A stretch of 64,000 nucleotides of DNA. Origin: Carnegiea gigantea. Lineage: Eukaryota; Streptophyta; Magnoliopsida; Caryophyllales; Cactaceae. Below the pieces are notes generated by a model. The model saw only the letters and a program-made list of their open reading frames with translations. It was not told the origin of the DNA and ran no database searches. Shown here one piece after another: positions 48,723-59,847 of this stretch. The stretch's first letter is position 1, and each line of letters opens with the position of its first letter. The DNA lies in contig JAKOGI010000120.1 of assembly GCA_029747015.1 (NCBI GenBank), positions 641,001 through 705,000 of the forward strand, read 5' to 3'. Position numbers and translations under genes: made by a program.

Positions 48723-49436
48723 TGGAAGCAATTAGAGTTATCTCTGGTTTTGGATATGGTTTAGTCATTTCGGTTGCAGTTTTTACTGCTTTGATTGACT
48801 ATGTACACTTTCCTGGATTTCTAGCACTTGCATCTCTATATTTGGGTTCTCATCTACTCTTGTTTGGCTCTAGGCGAATAGATCATTTTGTTTGTTTGTC
48901 ATTTGCTCAAGTTCTCCTGTTTTCTTCTGCTACTTAAAAAGTCCTCGTTGTTGAAAATCTCTGATTTTCTCTGGGCCAAATGACCTGCCGCTAGAGCCCT
49001 TTTTGCCCATCCAACAAATCTAGGGCTTCGTTCTCAGCATTTTAGGGGAGCAGATAGCGGATTGGAGCTGGCAGAGCAGTTTGGACCAGGTTGGAGGAGA
49101 GTGGAGCAAGTTTAGAGCAGTTTTGAGAGGGGGCTGGAGCAGCGTGGAACAGGTCGAAGCTTCAAGCTTGTGCAGGTTCAACATGCTAAAAATGAGTAGA
49201 CTCTTAGTCATGGTCTTGAAGGTGTCAGCGCCACCAGTCAATGGTGGTCGGAAGTAGTTATCTGAGGCTCGCATCACCTTATGGTGTGCTTAATATCCGT
49301 GAGTTGTGTCGTCCTACTGCCACTTTTGGAGTTGAGCTGTTCCATCCATTTCTTCCTGAGGCCAAACCACGGAAATAAAGGGTTTATGGTTGCCCCTAGA
49401 ATGTTCTATCTGTATGACTCAAAACCAAAGGAGGTC
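48723..49436. other. 3' UTR and flank of the synthetase gene
   Basis: No gene is supported. A degenerate GGAGCAG-type repeat lies at about 49048-49160. The 3' UTR end cannot be placed. Confidence 0.45.
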
Positions 49437-49439
49437 TTA

Positions 49440-49756
49440 GGGCCTGCTCTTTTCGTTGGTTTTTTTTTTAATTTATTTACTTCAATTCACTTCAACAAAC
49501 TTCAATCAATTTCAATAAAAAAAATGCCAATTTCAACCCATTTTAACTACAAACTCACTTCAACTATTTTGAACCCACCTTATTGAAAATTTTATTTTCA
49601 TTATTGTAACCAATATACAAAATATATTAACTTTAATTCATTTCAATATATTTTAACCAACTTCAACAAAAAATACTAACTTCATTCTACTTAAATTTAT
49701 TTCAATTAACTTTATCCTTTTATTAACCTCAATCTACTAATGAAAAGAACAGGCCC
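49440..49756. mobile_element. Tourist-like MITE, AACTTCAA-rich subfamily
   Basis: Terminal inverted repeat GGGCCTGCTCTTTTC / GAAAAGAACAGGCCC, flanked by TTA on both sides (49437-49439 and 49757-49759), the target preferred by PIF/Harbinger elements. It is 317 bp, with internal CACTTCAAC words shared with the copy at 18528. Confidence 0.75.
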
Positions 49757-49759
49757 TTA

Positions 49760-52685
49760 GTTTGGTCAGGGTTGCTTAAAAATTCAAAATGGGCAAACTT
49801 TGAAATTCTATCACTAAATTTTAGAAGAAAGTTCTTAAGTGTAACTTCGTTAATAATATGAAGATAGACCACATAATACGTACCAAGTGACTATCCTTAT
49901 TTCATTTACAGTATAATCTGTTCTTTTCAACTGAAAAAATGCGTATATTTCTCATCATGAAGTGTACTTTCATAGTTAAGATGATCCTACTTACAGGACT
50001 GAAAAGGATTTCATGAAGTGGAATGGCTATTCTTTATTTTAAGAGTGCATTTGGTAGGATTGAAAATGATTTTTTTTAGGAAATTATTTTTCATGTAAAA
50101 TAATTTTCAACTCATATTTTCAGTTATTTTATAAAAGGAGAAATGAAGTTTCTGAAAGATGAGTTTTGGATTAGCAAAAAAATGAACAGAAAAGTTAAAA
50201 ACAGACGCATTAGTGAAAAACTAGAAATACATTTAGAGAAATGGTTTATATTTTGTTCTTTGGAGAATTATATTACAATAGTGGTGTTATTCAGATTAAA
50301 CTTGTGACAATATGTACATTTGTTAATTTTTTTGATCTTACCTACTGCCAATAATTTGATGCTAGCAACGCTTATCGATTCCACCTTCGAGTAGGAATCC
50401 AAACAAAGAAGAGGAAAAACCTAATGAGTTTCTCTACTTTTTTAACCCTGGCGATAAATTGCAGACCGTTTGATAAAATCATGATTGTTAGATTCACCGG
50501 CATCAATACAGTATCGGCATTGAAATGATATAGTTTCGCTAATCTTTAATATTGGTGAAAGTAATAAATTATTGCTGAAAGTAGTTGGCATTTATTGAAA
50601 ATTATTGAATGATGTCATATGGTGCTTAATGCTATTAAATGATATTCAATGCCTATAAAAATTAGTTACAATAAATGAGAGCATGCCTTATGTTGCAAAT
50701 TTAAAGGCTGAAATAGTCAAATGTGGTTCTAGTGGGTACTAGGGTGCATATCTTTCTTCTTTTCTATTTCTATCTTTGGTATCTCATAAATCATAATAGG
50801 GGACTACCATATGTTATAACAAAATTTGTGTTATTTTTTCTTTAGGCGAGATTTATGGAGATCAAGAAGATGTACTTGCTTTACAAAACTTATCTTCTTC
50901 AAGGTCTTCAACCTTTTTTTTTTTTTGGGGGGGGGGGTACCAGCATATAGTAAGATGGTGATTTGCTTCTAACATGTTGAGATTAACTTCTAATTGGAAA
51001 AATAAAATGGTCATTACCCTCCCTACTCGAGAATGATGGGTTTTGAAATTTGGCTATCTTATCAGCTAAATTGGCAAGATTGTGGGAATCTTATTTTGCA
51101 AGGTTTGATTTGAAGATTTACCTGACATTGGCCTATTCATTTACCTAACCTTGTTTCAAGAGGTTGGTATAGACTTGTGAATAAAAGAGACTTTCATCCA
51201 TCTCACTCATACTTGAATGTCTCTCAAAAGAAAAACACCCCATCATCATAATTTTGCCCTAGTCATGGGAAATGTGAAAAAAAGTGAGAGAACTTGGATC
51301 ATGTGATTGAATATGATGGACAATTTGCCTTAAATTGCACTCAATCACCATGGTTGTCCCTCACTTTCAAGGAAGGACAGATGATAATCAAACCTTTTCT
51401 CGTTTGAAAAAGACATACACAGTTCAACATATAGCATCGATTATTTTATTGATATCTGTTTGAATTACCAAGTTTCATGAAGTGATGTAGTGAATCCCAT
51501 ATTGAAAATTACTCGTAAAATTTATCCAATAATGGAAGGCCGATATTGCTTAATGCTCGCACAAACAAGACTTGATTGGCATTTGAGTGATACAAGGAAC
51601 ATCGATTTGCATTGGTTTTTTTTTTTTTTAAATTTCATGAAATGGCATGTATGTCTATTGCTGAGATGCATGATGATGCCACTAAGAACTTTCTTATGCA
51701 AGTTTCCAAATTTTGCATGGTTTATACCCCTTGGCCCTTGCGGCCTAGCCTTAGGGTTTAGGATATATCACTTATGTTCCTTTCAAATCCAAATGCGAAA
51801 TTTCCGCTTCATCCTTAGTATATCTAACTCTATAAGTGCATATATGTTGGAAAAGATATGTCAACTAGACCTAGTAAAAGTTATATGAATTGAATGATCT
51901 GAATCAAGATCCGAACTGTATCCAAAATAGTTACTCCAAGTTGATTTGAAACTAAAAATGATCTGAACTGAACTGAACTAATCAGAACTTGAACCTGGTT
52001 TGAACATTTTCCACCACTTTTTTTGACAAGATAAGTTTATTTGACTAAACATCAACTGATCCGAAATCAACCAAAACAAAAAATGACCGGATCCGTGACC
52101 GAAACCAAATCTTGTTGATTCGACATTAACCGTCCCGAGAACCAAATTGACCTGTCCCGAGACCCAAATGACCCGTTTGATGGGTCAGTCAGCTAAACTC
52201 ACAAATTTAATAACCCCCCCCCCCCCCCAAAAAAAAAAAAAAAAGATCAAGGTCCAGTACTGATTTTATCTTTTCCCTGTCAGAGTGGCATATTCAGTGT
52301 TCTAAATTTCATTGGCCAAGTGATTAAAGTTTCATCTGTCATACTCAACGCCATGCCAAATGTGAAGCCTTTGTTCATTAAATCAAAGTAAGTGTCATTG
52401 CGTTTTGATCTCCAAGAATAGGATGCAGAAAAGAGAGGCATCAGAATACCTTTAGCGATAAAACATCATCTCATAAATACCTGGTCACAGTATCAACAGA
52501 AATTACCATCAAAAAGGAGAAAAGAAACAGGAAAAAGAGGAAAAGTATGGCCTAAATGTTGTTCTAGGGCAGCTCAAAATCAGCCATACTGAAATGTGCC
52601 CATCCATCGTCATCGCCTTCCCTAGATTTTCCTAAGTTAAAAGAAAGGAGCTAAGTTCTGTAAATGATCACAGATCAGAACTGTC
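49760..52685. other. Intergenic region between convergent genes
   Basis: AT-rich with no gene supported. It contains a T13-G11 tract at 50914-50937 and a C15-A16 tract at 52214-52244. A CCGAACC/GACCCG-rich degenerate repeat lies near 51880-52200. The 132-codon open frame at 51490 has no recognisable domain. The part next to 52686 is the 3' UTR of the HD-ZIP gene. Confidence 0.5.
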
Positions 52686-55600
52686 TCAAACAAAAGACCA
52701 GTTAATGAACATAAAACACATGCACTGAGCATCCTCTGCATCGTTAGACACTTTCCAAGCCACTGCTCGCTCGAATGAGACCGGTCTTCCCATGCTCGAT
52801 AAGCAGATTCCCCCTTGCAGGCATATGAAACCCTGCATCACGCATTAAATGCAAATTTGTCAGTGTCTTGCAGTGGAAAAATGGGTGAAAGGAGGAGTAT
52901 AAATCTTCCTGAAAATCTAGTTGGGTGAAGTTTTGGGGAATCACTGACCTGTTGCATTATCTGGGGCAGCTCGGAAAAGAGGGTCTTTCGTCCTTGCTCA
53001 TCGAAGATCTTTTCCAGTGTGATATCTTGCAGTGCAACAAGGGTAGTCTCTAGCATGTCTAGTCCTGCTTGATTAGCAAATGTAAACACTGGTAGTGCCT
53101 GCATTCATTTCCAAGGAAATTTAAGCATATGATTTATGAATGTAGGCTGCAATGAAAATAGGATAGATCCTACATGTGGAGAGTTCTTCTATAGGTTCAT
53201 ATTGAGACTGCCATCAGTTTGTCCAACAAATATGTCAAGAAAATGCAATGCAGACTCAAAAAAACGACTGCTAAGTTCATCAGACAAAAGAAGCAGTGAG
53301 AAGTTTTCTCAATCCTAGATTCTGGATGTTACCTTCAAAGAGCAGCACAAAATAGCGTCTGAATGGTTCCAAAGTGTTTTAAGTGTGGACTCTCCTTCCT
53401 CATTACCCGATTTCAGCAACTCCACACCCAAGTAGCATCTGTCAAAGAAGACAGATGCATGTAACATAAGGTTTTGAAGATAATATATCTTGTCGCCTAG
53501 GCAAGTACATGTGTCTAGTTTCACATAAATCTTTAGTAGAAAGATCTCAAAATTACAAACCTGTAGCTTTGACAAATCCAACGAGCAAGTGTCTGAGCTT
53601 CAGGAGTCCCGGGAGATAAAGGCGAACCACTAAGAGAACCGAAGTGAGAAGGGGAGAGAGCCGAAGCTACCCTTTGAACAGAAGATATTATACTCCTCAC
53701 ATACTGCCGCGCCATGGCAGCAACACTATCTTGAAGATGAATCTCAAAAGCAAACTGAAAAGCTATTGTCATCACAGATTTGCTGTTCCCTGAGGACCCA
53801 CTGTTATCACCAACTGTTTTGTTTCCAGCTGGGCCAACCTCGAGGGCAGATGTAAGGTCAAGAGTGCATTTTGGGCTTGATACATCCTACATGATACAAC
53901 CACCAGTGTTAGTCTAGGATTATAGTGATCATCAGAAGTATTATTCTCCATGCGTGCAGGAACCCATTGCAAAACCCCCAGGAGGGGAAATGCAATGATA
54001 AGAAGTCACCAAAAATCAGGTGTCCTGAGATCCAGGTATACACCTGTTTCTGTGAGAGGGGCTATGCAAGGAGGGTTAAATGCTCACCACCTTTGAGGAT
54101 TCGATTGGAATGATGCGGAACCCAGATGGAAGAAGAGGAGCATCGTCAGAGAAAGATGCATCTATTGGGGCAAAAACAAGTTCTGCACAGGCCCCAACAG
54201 CATTTTCATCTACTCCACTGCAAAGCTGAAAACCAGAAGAAATCAGAAACTGCATCAGTTTCTAAACTTTAGCACACAAATATGGCTTAAATTTTGCATC
54301 AATGTAATGACATAAGCAAAGTAGCCTTACCTGCAGTAGAAAGATGTCTCCAGGCATAAACATGTCCTCTCGATAGTGGCCAAGATTTTCAAGCCTAACA
54401 ACCTCCATAAACTGTTGCAACCACTATAAGTTATGTATACCATATGAAAAAGACAAAGGACCTTGCAAAAAGTTTTTCAAAAAAAAAGAAAAAGAAAAAA
54501 GGGACATCAATTACTTGCCTCTTCATTTTCAATTGTGTGAGCTAAGGGAAGGATGACCTGACCCCCAACACATCCAGTGCGAGACACAGGTAGGGCACAA
54601 GGTGCAGCCTTGACAGCTGCTGCTGCATAAGCATCGATGCCGCTGTCGGCCCACTCCGATCGATGTTCTCGCAAGAAACGGAGGAGTACGGCAGGAGGCA
54701 CATTCTGCAGAATAGACATTTACAGGAGAATGAGTTCGAAATTAGGAAAAAGAAAAAAAGGTGCATAAAAAATGAGGGCATAAAAATCAATACGCAGGAA
54801 AGAATGTGGACAGAAATAGTTGCTTTAAAGTTTGTACAAACAAATCAATTCAGGAAAACATGCTCTACTTTCATCCCTTAAAAATCTCAACCCACTTTGA
54901 GGTAGTACAAATTCTTGTCCAAATCAAGAACTAGAAAGCTAGCACGAGTGTGGCACAATTAAATACGAATTAGGCACATTTTCAAAGATCAAGGAACCAT
55001 ATCATTCCTTGCATTACTCATTTTCTTTGGTTAATCTGAGTACCCTGGACCAGGTACTTCACACTCCAACGTTGGTATTGATAGTTGATCCTCCGTCTAA
55101 GGTTATGAAGGCAAAATTTTCAGAAAAAAGCTGATTTTTGTCACCTAGTTTTCTGTCATGTAGGGGATACCTCAACCTGCACATGACCAATCCCATATAA
55201 TAAAAGTGTTTCTCCATGTAAGATTCACAAAACAATACCTGTAAAAGCATGGAGGCTCTGGCACACAGCACTGCTGTACCCACTGAAGGAAATCCATTGT
55301 TGTAGTAAGGATTTGCCCCCAGCAATTTGCTAGGAGATGAATTAACTAGGATGGTCATGTCATCAATGCCGTCACTGTCCATCATAGACCATCCTTCATC
55401 CATAAATCCATTGACTGCTTCATTAAAACCCCTATGCAACAAAGGTCATCGATCATCACACATAAGCATTCCAGTGAATTGAGCATATGCTATTCAGATA
55501 CTTTAAAGTTGAGGAACCTACTTGCTCAACCTCTGGCTAAGTGCACGTAAGGCTGCTGGCCTCCTTCCGAAGCCGGTGACATTCGGCTGAGAGATCTCTT

Positions 55601-57811
55601 GAGAAATCTGTCTCAATTGCCTTAAAGCCTGACAATGAAGCCATGCTAGAGGATTAGATGATAATTTCTAGCATGGATCGTTTGATTTTCTATGTTCATG
55701 TGTTTGTAATTATAGAGTAGTAACTGCAGTGAGTTGAGACAAAAATCTTACCGCCATAGTTGTCCTTTGAGCAAGCAAAGTGGATGACTCATACAGGGGC
55801 CGCAACACTTCAGGAACCCTCCATGGCTGGTTCATTAGAATAAGTAAAGTAAGACAAGAGCTTTCATCATAAAGCATAAGAAAAATTTCTTCAGTATGCA
55901 ATAAATGGCATTGATGTACCTCCAGGTCCATATGATCAACAATGTGAATGACAGATCCCCCACCTTCACAAGGTCTGATGAGGTATCCACTAGGCAGCAT
56001 TTCTGCTCTTACAAAATGCTGTACTGATGGCATGCTGGGGCCATTCTGAGTGTTGTTTAGTGATCTCTCGCAAATCTAAAATGCAAGAATGTAAGAAAAC
56101 ATCTACAAAAATGGCAATATAGAAATCAACAGGAATGGTACGGGCATTTTCTGAAGATGGTTGACTGTTATTTACCACAACACTGCCGTCTTCTAGAAGA
56201 GACGTGTAGCGCATTAGCCAGAAATCACGAGCTGGAGCCAAAGTTGTGAGTGCATATAGCTTCAATCACAAACCAAAGGGTTAGTTAAACCATCATTCCA
56301 AATTTGGCCTGATATGAGAGGATCACAATAGTTCGGATCTCAGCTTCACCTGCATATATAGCAGTTCAATGGTTCCTCCATTTCCAGTGGACATGACATT
56401 CATCACATCCACAGCTCGGCAATCACGATACCATGAAAGCTGATCTTTGAGAATTTCAGCCACCTGTAAAAGAGATCATAAGAATGAATCCCCTTTTCCA
56501 TCTCAAAAAGGAACATCAATGGTGATTGGTGATCGATGGCTTGCACTTACTCTTGTAGGCTCTAGACTCACAAGACCGCATGCACGAGCTGCCACTCCAG
56601 TGCATCCATGAGAAATAGCAATGATTCCAATGGAATCCGGACCAGGCTGCACAACGAAAGGAAATATAAAAAGATGATACAACAATCACTTCCTCAGTAA
56701 AACAGAACAGTTATAATTCCGAATTCTAGTTATTTATACATTTAGGAAGTTTACAAGTGTCTCTTGTGGTCTTCTATCTAATTCAATCTACTTTTTACCC
56801 AAATAGACCCAGGGGGAGCTTGATTGGAAATTACCTTCATCCCAGGCATTTGGATCCACTCTACAGCGGTTCCAGTTGCCTTTGAAAGAAACTCTGTTAA
56901 AGTTTCCTCTGCAATGGACACAAGTCTGCACCAAACACCGAAACCAAGGCGCCATGACATTAGCAGCTAATACAAGAAACAAATACAAGAAATAAGACTT
57001 TCAATCAAAACAAAGGCAGCAAAACTAGCATTTCTAATTACCCTGCAGGGCTAGCGTCCTTGGGAGGACGCTGAGAGGTTGTTTGCTGCTTCCCACTCGT
57101 CACCACTGACTCGCAGCTCGTGTCTGTGGTGGCTAGTGTTCCCGCCTGTACAAAGACAATGACAAATCCTCTATACTCATGATTCATGAAACATAAAGAT
57201 CACTCCTGTTCTTGAGAAAAGGCAAGACATACATGTAGTAATCTGTATCATGATCCATAATCTATAAATTGCTAAATGGTACACCTTCAACATCCAAGAA
57301 CAAAGCTCTTACATTTTGGGTCTGTTGGCGAAAATAACTATTTTCATAGACCAACTGAGCCACTTGTTTCTGCAACCTATCATTTTCCTCCATCAAGAGC
57401 TTGTTCATTGCAGTCAACTTCCGATTCACCGCCTGTAATCTCGATGCCTCTTTCCTTTGTTTCTCCCTACACCTGAAACCAACAGCCAAAACAACACAAG
57501 GTATATGATCAGAACAACTTGGCAGATCAGATAATGCAAAATCCACCAAAAGAACAGATTTTGATCGAATTAGAGATGCACAGACGACAGTATGAATACC
57601 TCCGGTTTTGAAACCAAACTTTGATCTGTTTTGGCTCAATGTTGGAGAGAATAGGGCACTCCCTGATAAGCTGTTGGCGGCGAAGGGAGCTGGGTTTGGG
57701 GCACTCATTGTAGAGCCTCTCGAGGGCTTCAACCTGCTCCGGAGTATATCGGACATATTTCCCAGAATCCACCCCCATCTTATCCCTGCAGGCGGAGTTC
57801 ACAGCCATCAT
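52686..57811 (-). CDS. ATHB-8: Class III HD-ZIP transcription factor, ATHB-8-like
   Basis: Eighteen exons join in frame to 840 residues: 57811-57600, 57472-57313, 57145-57042, 56925-56835, 56646-56551, 56463-56350, 56259-56176, 56075-55920, 55826-55752, 55628-55522, 55431-55239, 54704-54519, 54411-54331, 54225-54091, 53886-53561, 53438-53333, 53098-52949, 52832-52686. Family members have about 830-850 residues and 18 exons. The order is homeodomain (about 16-76, with WFQNRR), leucine zipper (about 77-125), START lipid-like domain (about 160-375), a conserved middle region, and the MEKHLA domain ending FINWSFV. Segments such as LATTDTSCESVVTSG, ISQEISQPNVTG and LSKGFNEAVNGF point to the ATHB-8 branch rather than REV or PHB. 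It is a nuclear regulator of procambium and xylem identity in the family. Control by miR165/166 is supported by its split site. Intron 12 is GC-AG. The last exon has a longer but wrong overlapping frame; only the splice to 52832 gives the family C-terminus. Confidence 0.95.
54412..54518 (-). other. GC-AG intron (intron 12) of the HD-ZIP III gene
   Basis: The exon ends ...AATGAAGAG and the intron begins GCAAGTAATT, the standard form of a GC donor. The acceptor is TTGCAACAG. Only this join gives IENEE|FMEVVRLE, the conserved family sequence. The nearest GT (in CAAGTAATT, 4 bases on) would shift the frame. Confidence 0.85.
56637..56845 (-). promoter_or_regulatory. miR165/166 target site split by intron 4
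   Basis: Exon 4 ends CTGGGATGAAG (56845-56835) and exon 5 starts CCTGGTCCGG (56646-56637). Spliced, they form the 21-base miR165/166 complementary site coding for PGMKPGPD in the START domain. The site exists only in spliced RNA, as in Arabidopsis PHB and PHV. Confidence 0.93.
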
Positions 57812-57847
57812 CCCTTCAAATTTGACTCTCTTTCAACTTCCAAATCT

Positions 57848-58752
57848 CTGAAATAAGATGTGCATTCCAACAAACAAGAAAACTCAAGCTTCAATTCTTG
57901 ACCTAAAAGATAGGTGCTTAACTAAATGCTTTAACTCATCAGTATACCAACAGAGCTTGACTCTTAAAGGGGGAAATGGAAAAAAGGAACCTGAAATATG
58001 AATTTTTCTCCTTTTCAGATTCCAACCAGAACATTCACCCAACATATTCATGGTCAAACAAGCAGTAAATCAACAAAGGAAAAGGGAACATACAGACTTA
58101 TTCCATTTTTAAATTCCAAGAAAAGAATAAATTTCAAATATTGGACCATTTCCTTCCCTCTTTTTTCTTTTTCATTTTTTTTTTCCCATTTCGGTAATCA
58201 AATGGGTAACAAAGACCTAGCTTCTCAATCAAGAGTGAGATTAATCCCTCTTGAAATGTCAAAAATCAATGAAAATGGGACAGATTTGAACAAGTTTGCT
58301 CTTCATTTTCTCTAACAAGCGGTGGATCCAACATATCAGGAAGGAAATCTATCCAAACTAAATCCACATCCTAAGACTTTTGAGAAGAAAACCAACTCTA
58401 ACAAGGCTCAAAACTCAAAAAACTACAGCTAAAAACCCACCATTTGAAGCTAAAAATCCATAGACTACTTCATTAATGAAAAAGTCCAAAACTTTCTTCC
58501 TACACAAGTGTTTCCAGCAAAACCCGTATTCTTCTTTCCATTTTCAACCTGAGAACACCTTGCACTCTCAAAGTAAGCTCCTTTCTTCTTCATGCACACC
58601 CCCCCCCCCCCCAAAAAAAAAGACAAACCAGCAAACAGCAAGCAACAATGCAAAGAACCCAGAAAATATTCCAAGAAGAAAAAAATCTTGGAACTTTTTT
58701 TTTTTGGTTTTCTAGATCAACCAAGTAAAACCCAGATAAGATTTATGATTAC
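57848..58752 (-). other. Probable 5'UTR intron of the HD-ZIP III gene
   Basis: On the minus strand a strong donor TTTCAG|GTAATC at 58753/58752 and an acceptor CTTATTTCAG|AGATTT at 57848/57847 bound 905 bases without a gene. The leader then runs 36 bases to the ATG at 57811. Leader introns are common in this family, but this one is inferred from splice signals alone. Confidence 0.6.
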
Positions 58753-58874
58753 CTGAAACTGAAAGGCCTTAAGTGCCTTGAACATTGCTTTGAGAACCAA
58801 AGAGTGGGCTTTTTTTTTTTTTCGCTCGAGCTGTTCAATCCAAAATGAAAATGAGTCTGGTGAAGTAATGCTTG

Positions 58875-58882
58875 TTTTATAT
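58875..58882 (-). promoter_or_regulatory. TATA box of the HD-ZIP III gene
   Basis: ATATAAAA on the minus strand, about 120 bases before the leader donor. This would place transcription start near 58848. Confidence 0.55.
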
Positions 58883-59039
58883 GGGATTCTCTCTCTTAAT
58901 CTGCAGAAGAGAAGGGGAGTGTGAAATCCCTGAAGCAAGGGACAAAATAGGAGCTTTTTGTTAAAGAAAAATTAAAGAAAAATATTTTTGTGGGGTGTAG
59001 TGGGATGTTTGCTTTTTCTGCAATTGGTCTTGGGCACTT

Positions 59040-59045
59040 CCGACA
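59040..59045 (-). promoter_or_regulatory. Candidate auxin response element TGTCGG
   Basis: TGTCGG reads on the gene strand about 190 bases before the predicted start site. TGTCGG is a high-affinity ARF-binding word, and Arabidopsis ATHB8 is a direct MONOPTEROS target through a TGTC-type element. A six-base match can occur by chance. Confidence 0.35.
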
Positions 59046-59240
59046 GTTTGGACTGGGGTGCTCTGCTATTTTTGCGAAATTTTAGGTTTTTTCTTTTCAC
59101 CTTTTTAATTTTTAAATCCCCATTCTCACCTCAGCGCGCGTGTCCTGTTTTCCCCTATGACATTGGCGTAGGCTTTGCGGTAGTTTCCAAAAGACGAATT
59201 TGCCCTTAGTTCTTCCTTATTTCTGTGCTTCACACAAATA

Positions 59241-59268
59241 TGACGTCATATAACCCAATATGACGTCA
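59241..59268. promoter_or_regulatory. Paired TGACGTCA bZIP palindromes
   Basis: Two perfect palindromes, TGACGTCA at 59241-59248 and 59261-59268, each sit in the same context (AATATGACGTCATA) with centres 20 bases apart. They lie about 390-420 bases upstream of the predicted start of the HD-ZIP III gene. TGACGTCA is bound by plant bZIP factors. Confidence 0.5.
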
Positions 59269-59464
59269 TAAGTGGATGATGTAAGAGCAATTTCACACGC
59301 TCGAAGGCACGCTACTTTTTTAAAAAGAAAATTTGCAATCTCTTCATGAACCCCAAGAAGGCAGCACTTATATTATAATTTTGGGTCTATAATTAGATTC
59401 GAAAAATGCTCAATTGAGTAAAATAAAATATTCCACTTGATACAATAAGTTGCTAAAATATATA

Positions 59465-59844
59465 GGTCCTGTTTGGCAAACAGCTTTTTGAAGAGCTTTT
59501 TGGCTAAAAGGAGCTTTTTTGATCAAAATTAGTTTTTTGACTAAGTGAAAAAGCTAGTTTAGGTGTTTTGTGAAAGAGCTTTTTAAAAGAACTTTTTGAA
59601 AGCTTTTTGGGTCCAAAAAGCTAATTTGAAAAAGCTAATTCCATGAGCTTTTTGGAAGAGTTTTTTAAAAAATTAGCTTTTTATCTTACAACTTTGTCAG
59701 AAACAGCTAATTTTATCAAATCGTTTTTCAACAAGCAGCTAATTCAAACAGCTAATATAAACAGTTAACTCAAACAACTAATAGCTAACAGGTAATACAA
59801 ATAGCTAGTAGCTAACAGCTAATAGCTGTTTGCCAAACAGGGCC
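59465..59844. mobile_element. Tourist-like MITE near the HD-ZIP III promoter
   Basis: Terminal inverted repeat GGTCCTGTTTGGCAAACAGC / GCTGTTTGCCAAACAGGGCC (one mismatch in the outer 20 bases), flanked by ATA on both sides (59462-59464 and 59845-59847). It is 380 bp and rich in AGCTTTTT/AGCTAAT words. It is non-coding. Confidence 0.7.
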
Positions 59845-59847
59845 ATA

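Noticed and set aside
51490..51888. 132-codon open frame between the convergent genes
   Set aside because: Composition is like the surrounding non-coding DNA, with a poly-T derived FFFF stretch and no domain. There is no support for expression.
52744..52944. Alternative C-terminal frame of the HD-ZIP protein (GFHMPARGN...)
   Set aside because: It is out of frame. The correct splice to 52832 gives GFICLQGGIC...FINWSFV, the family C-terminus.
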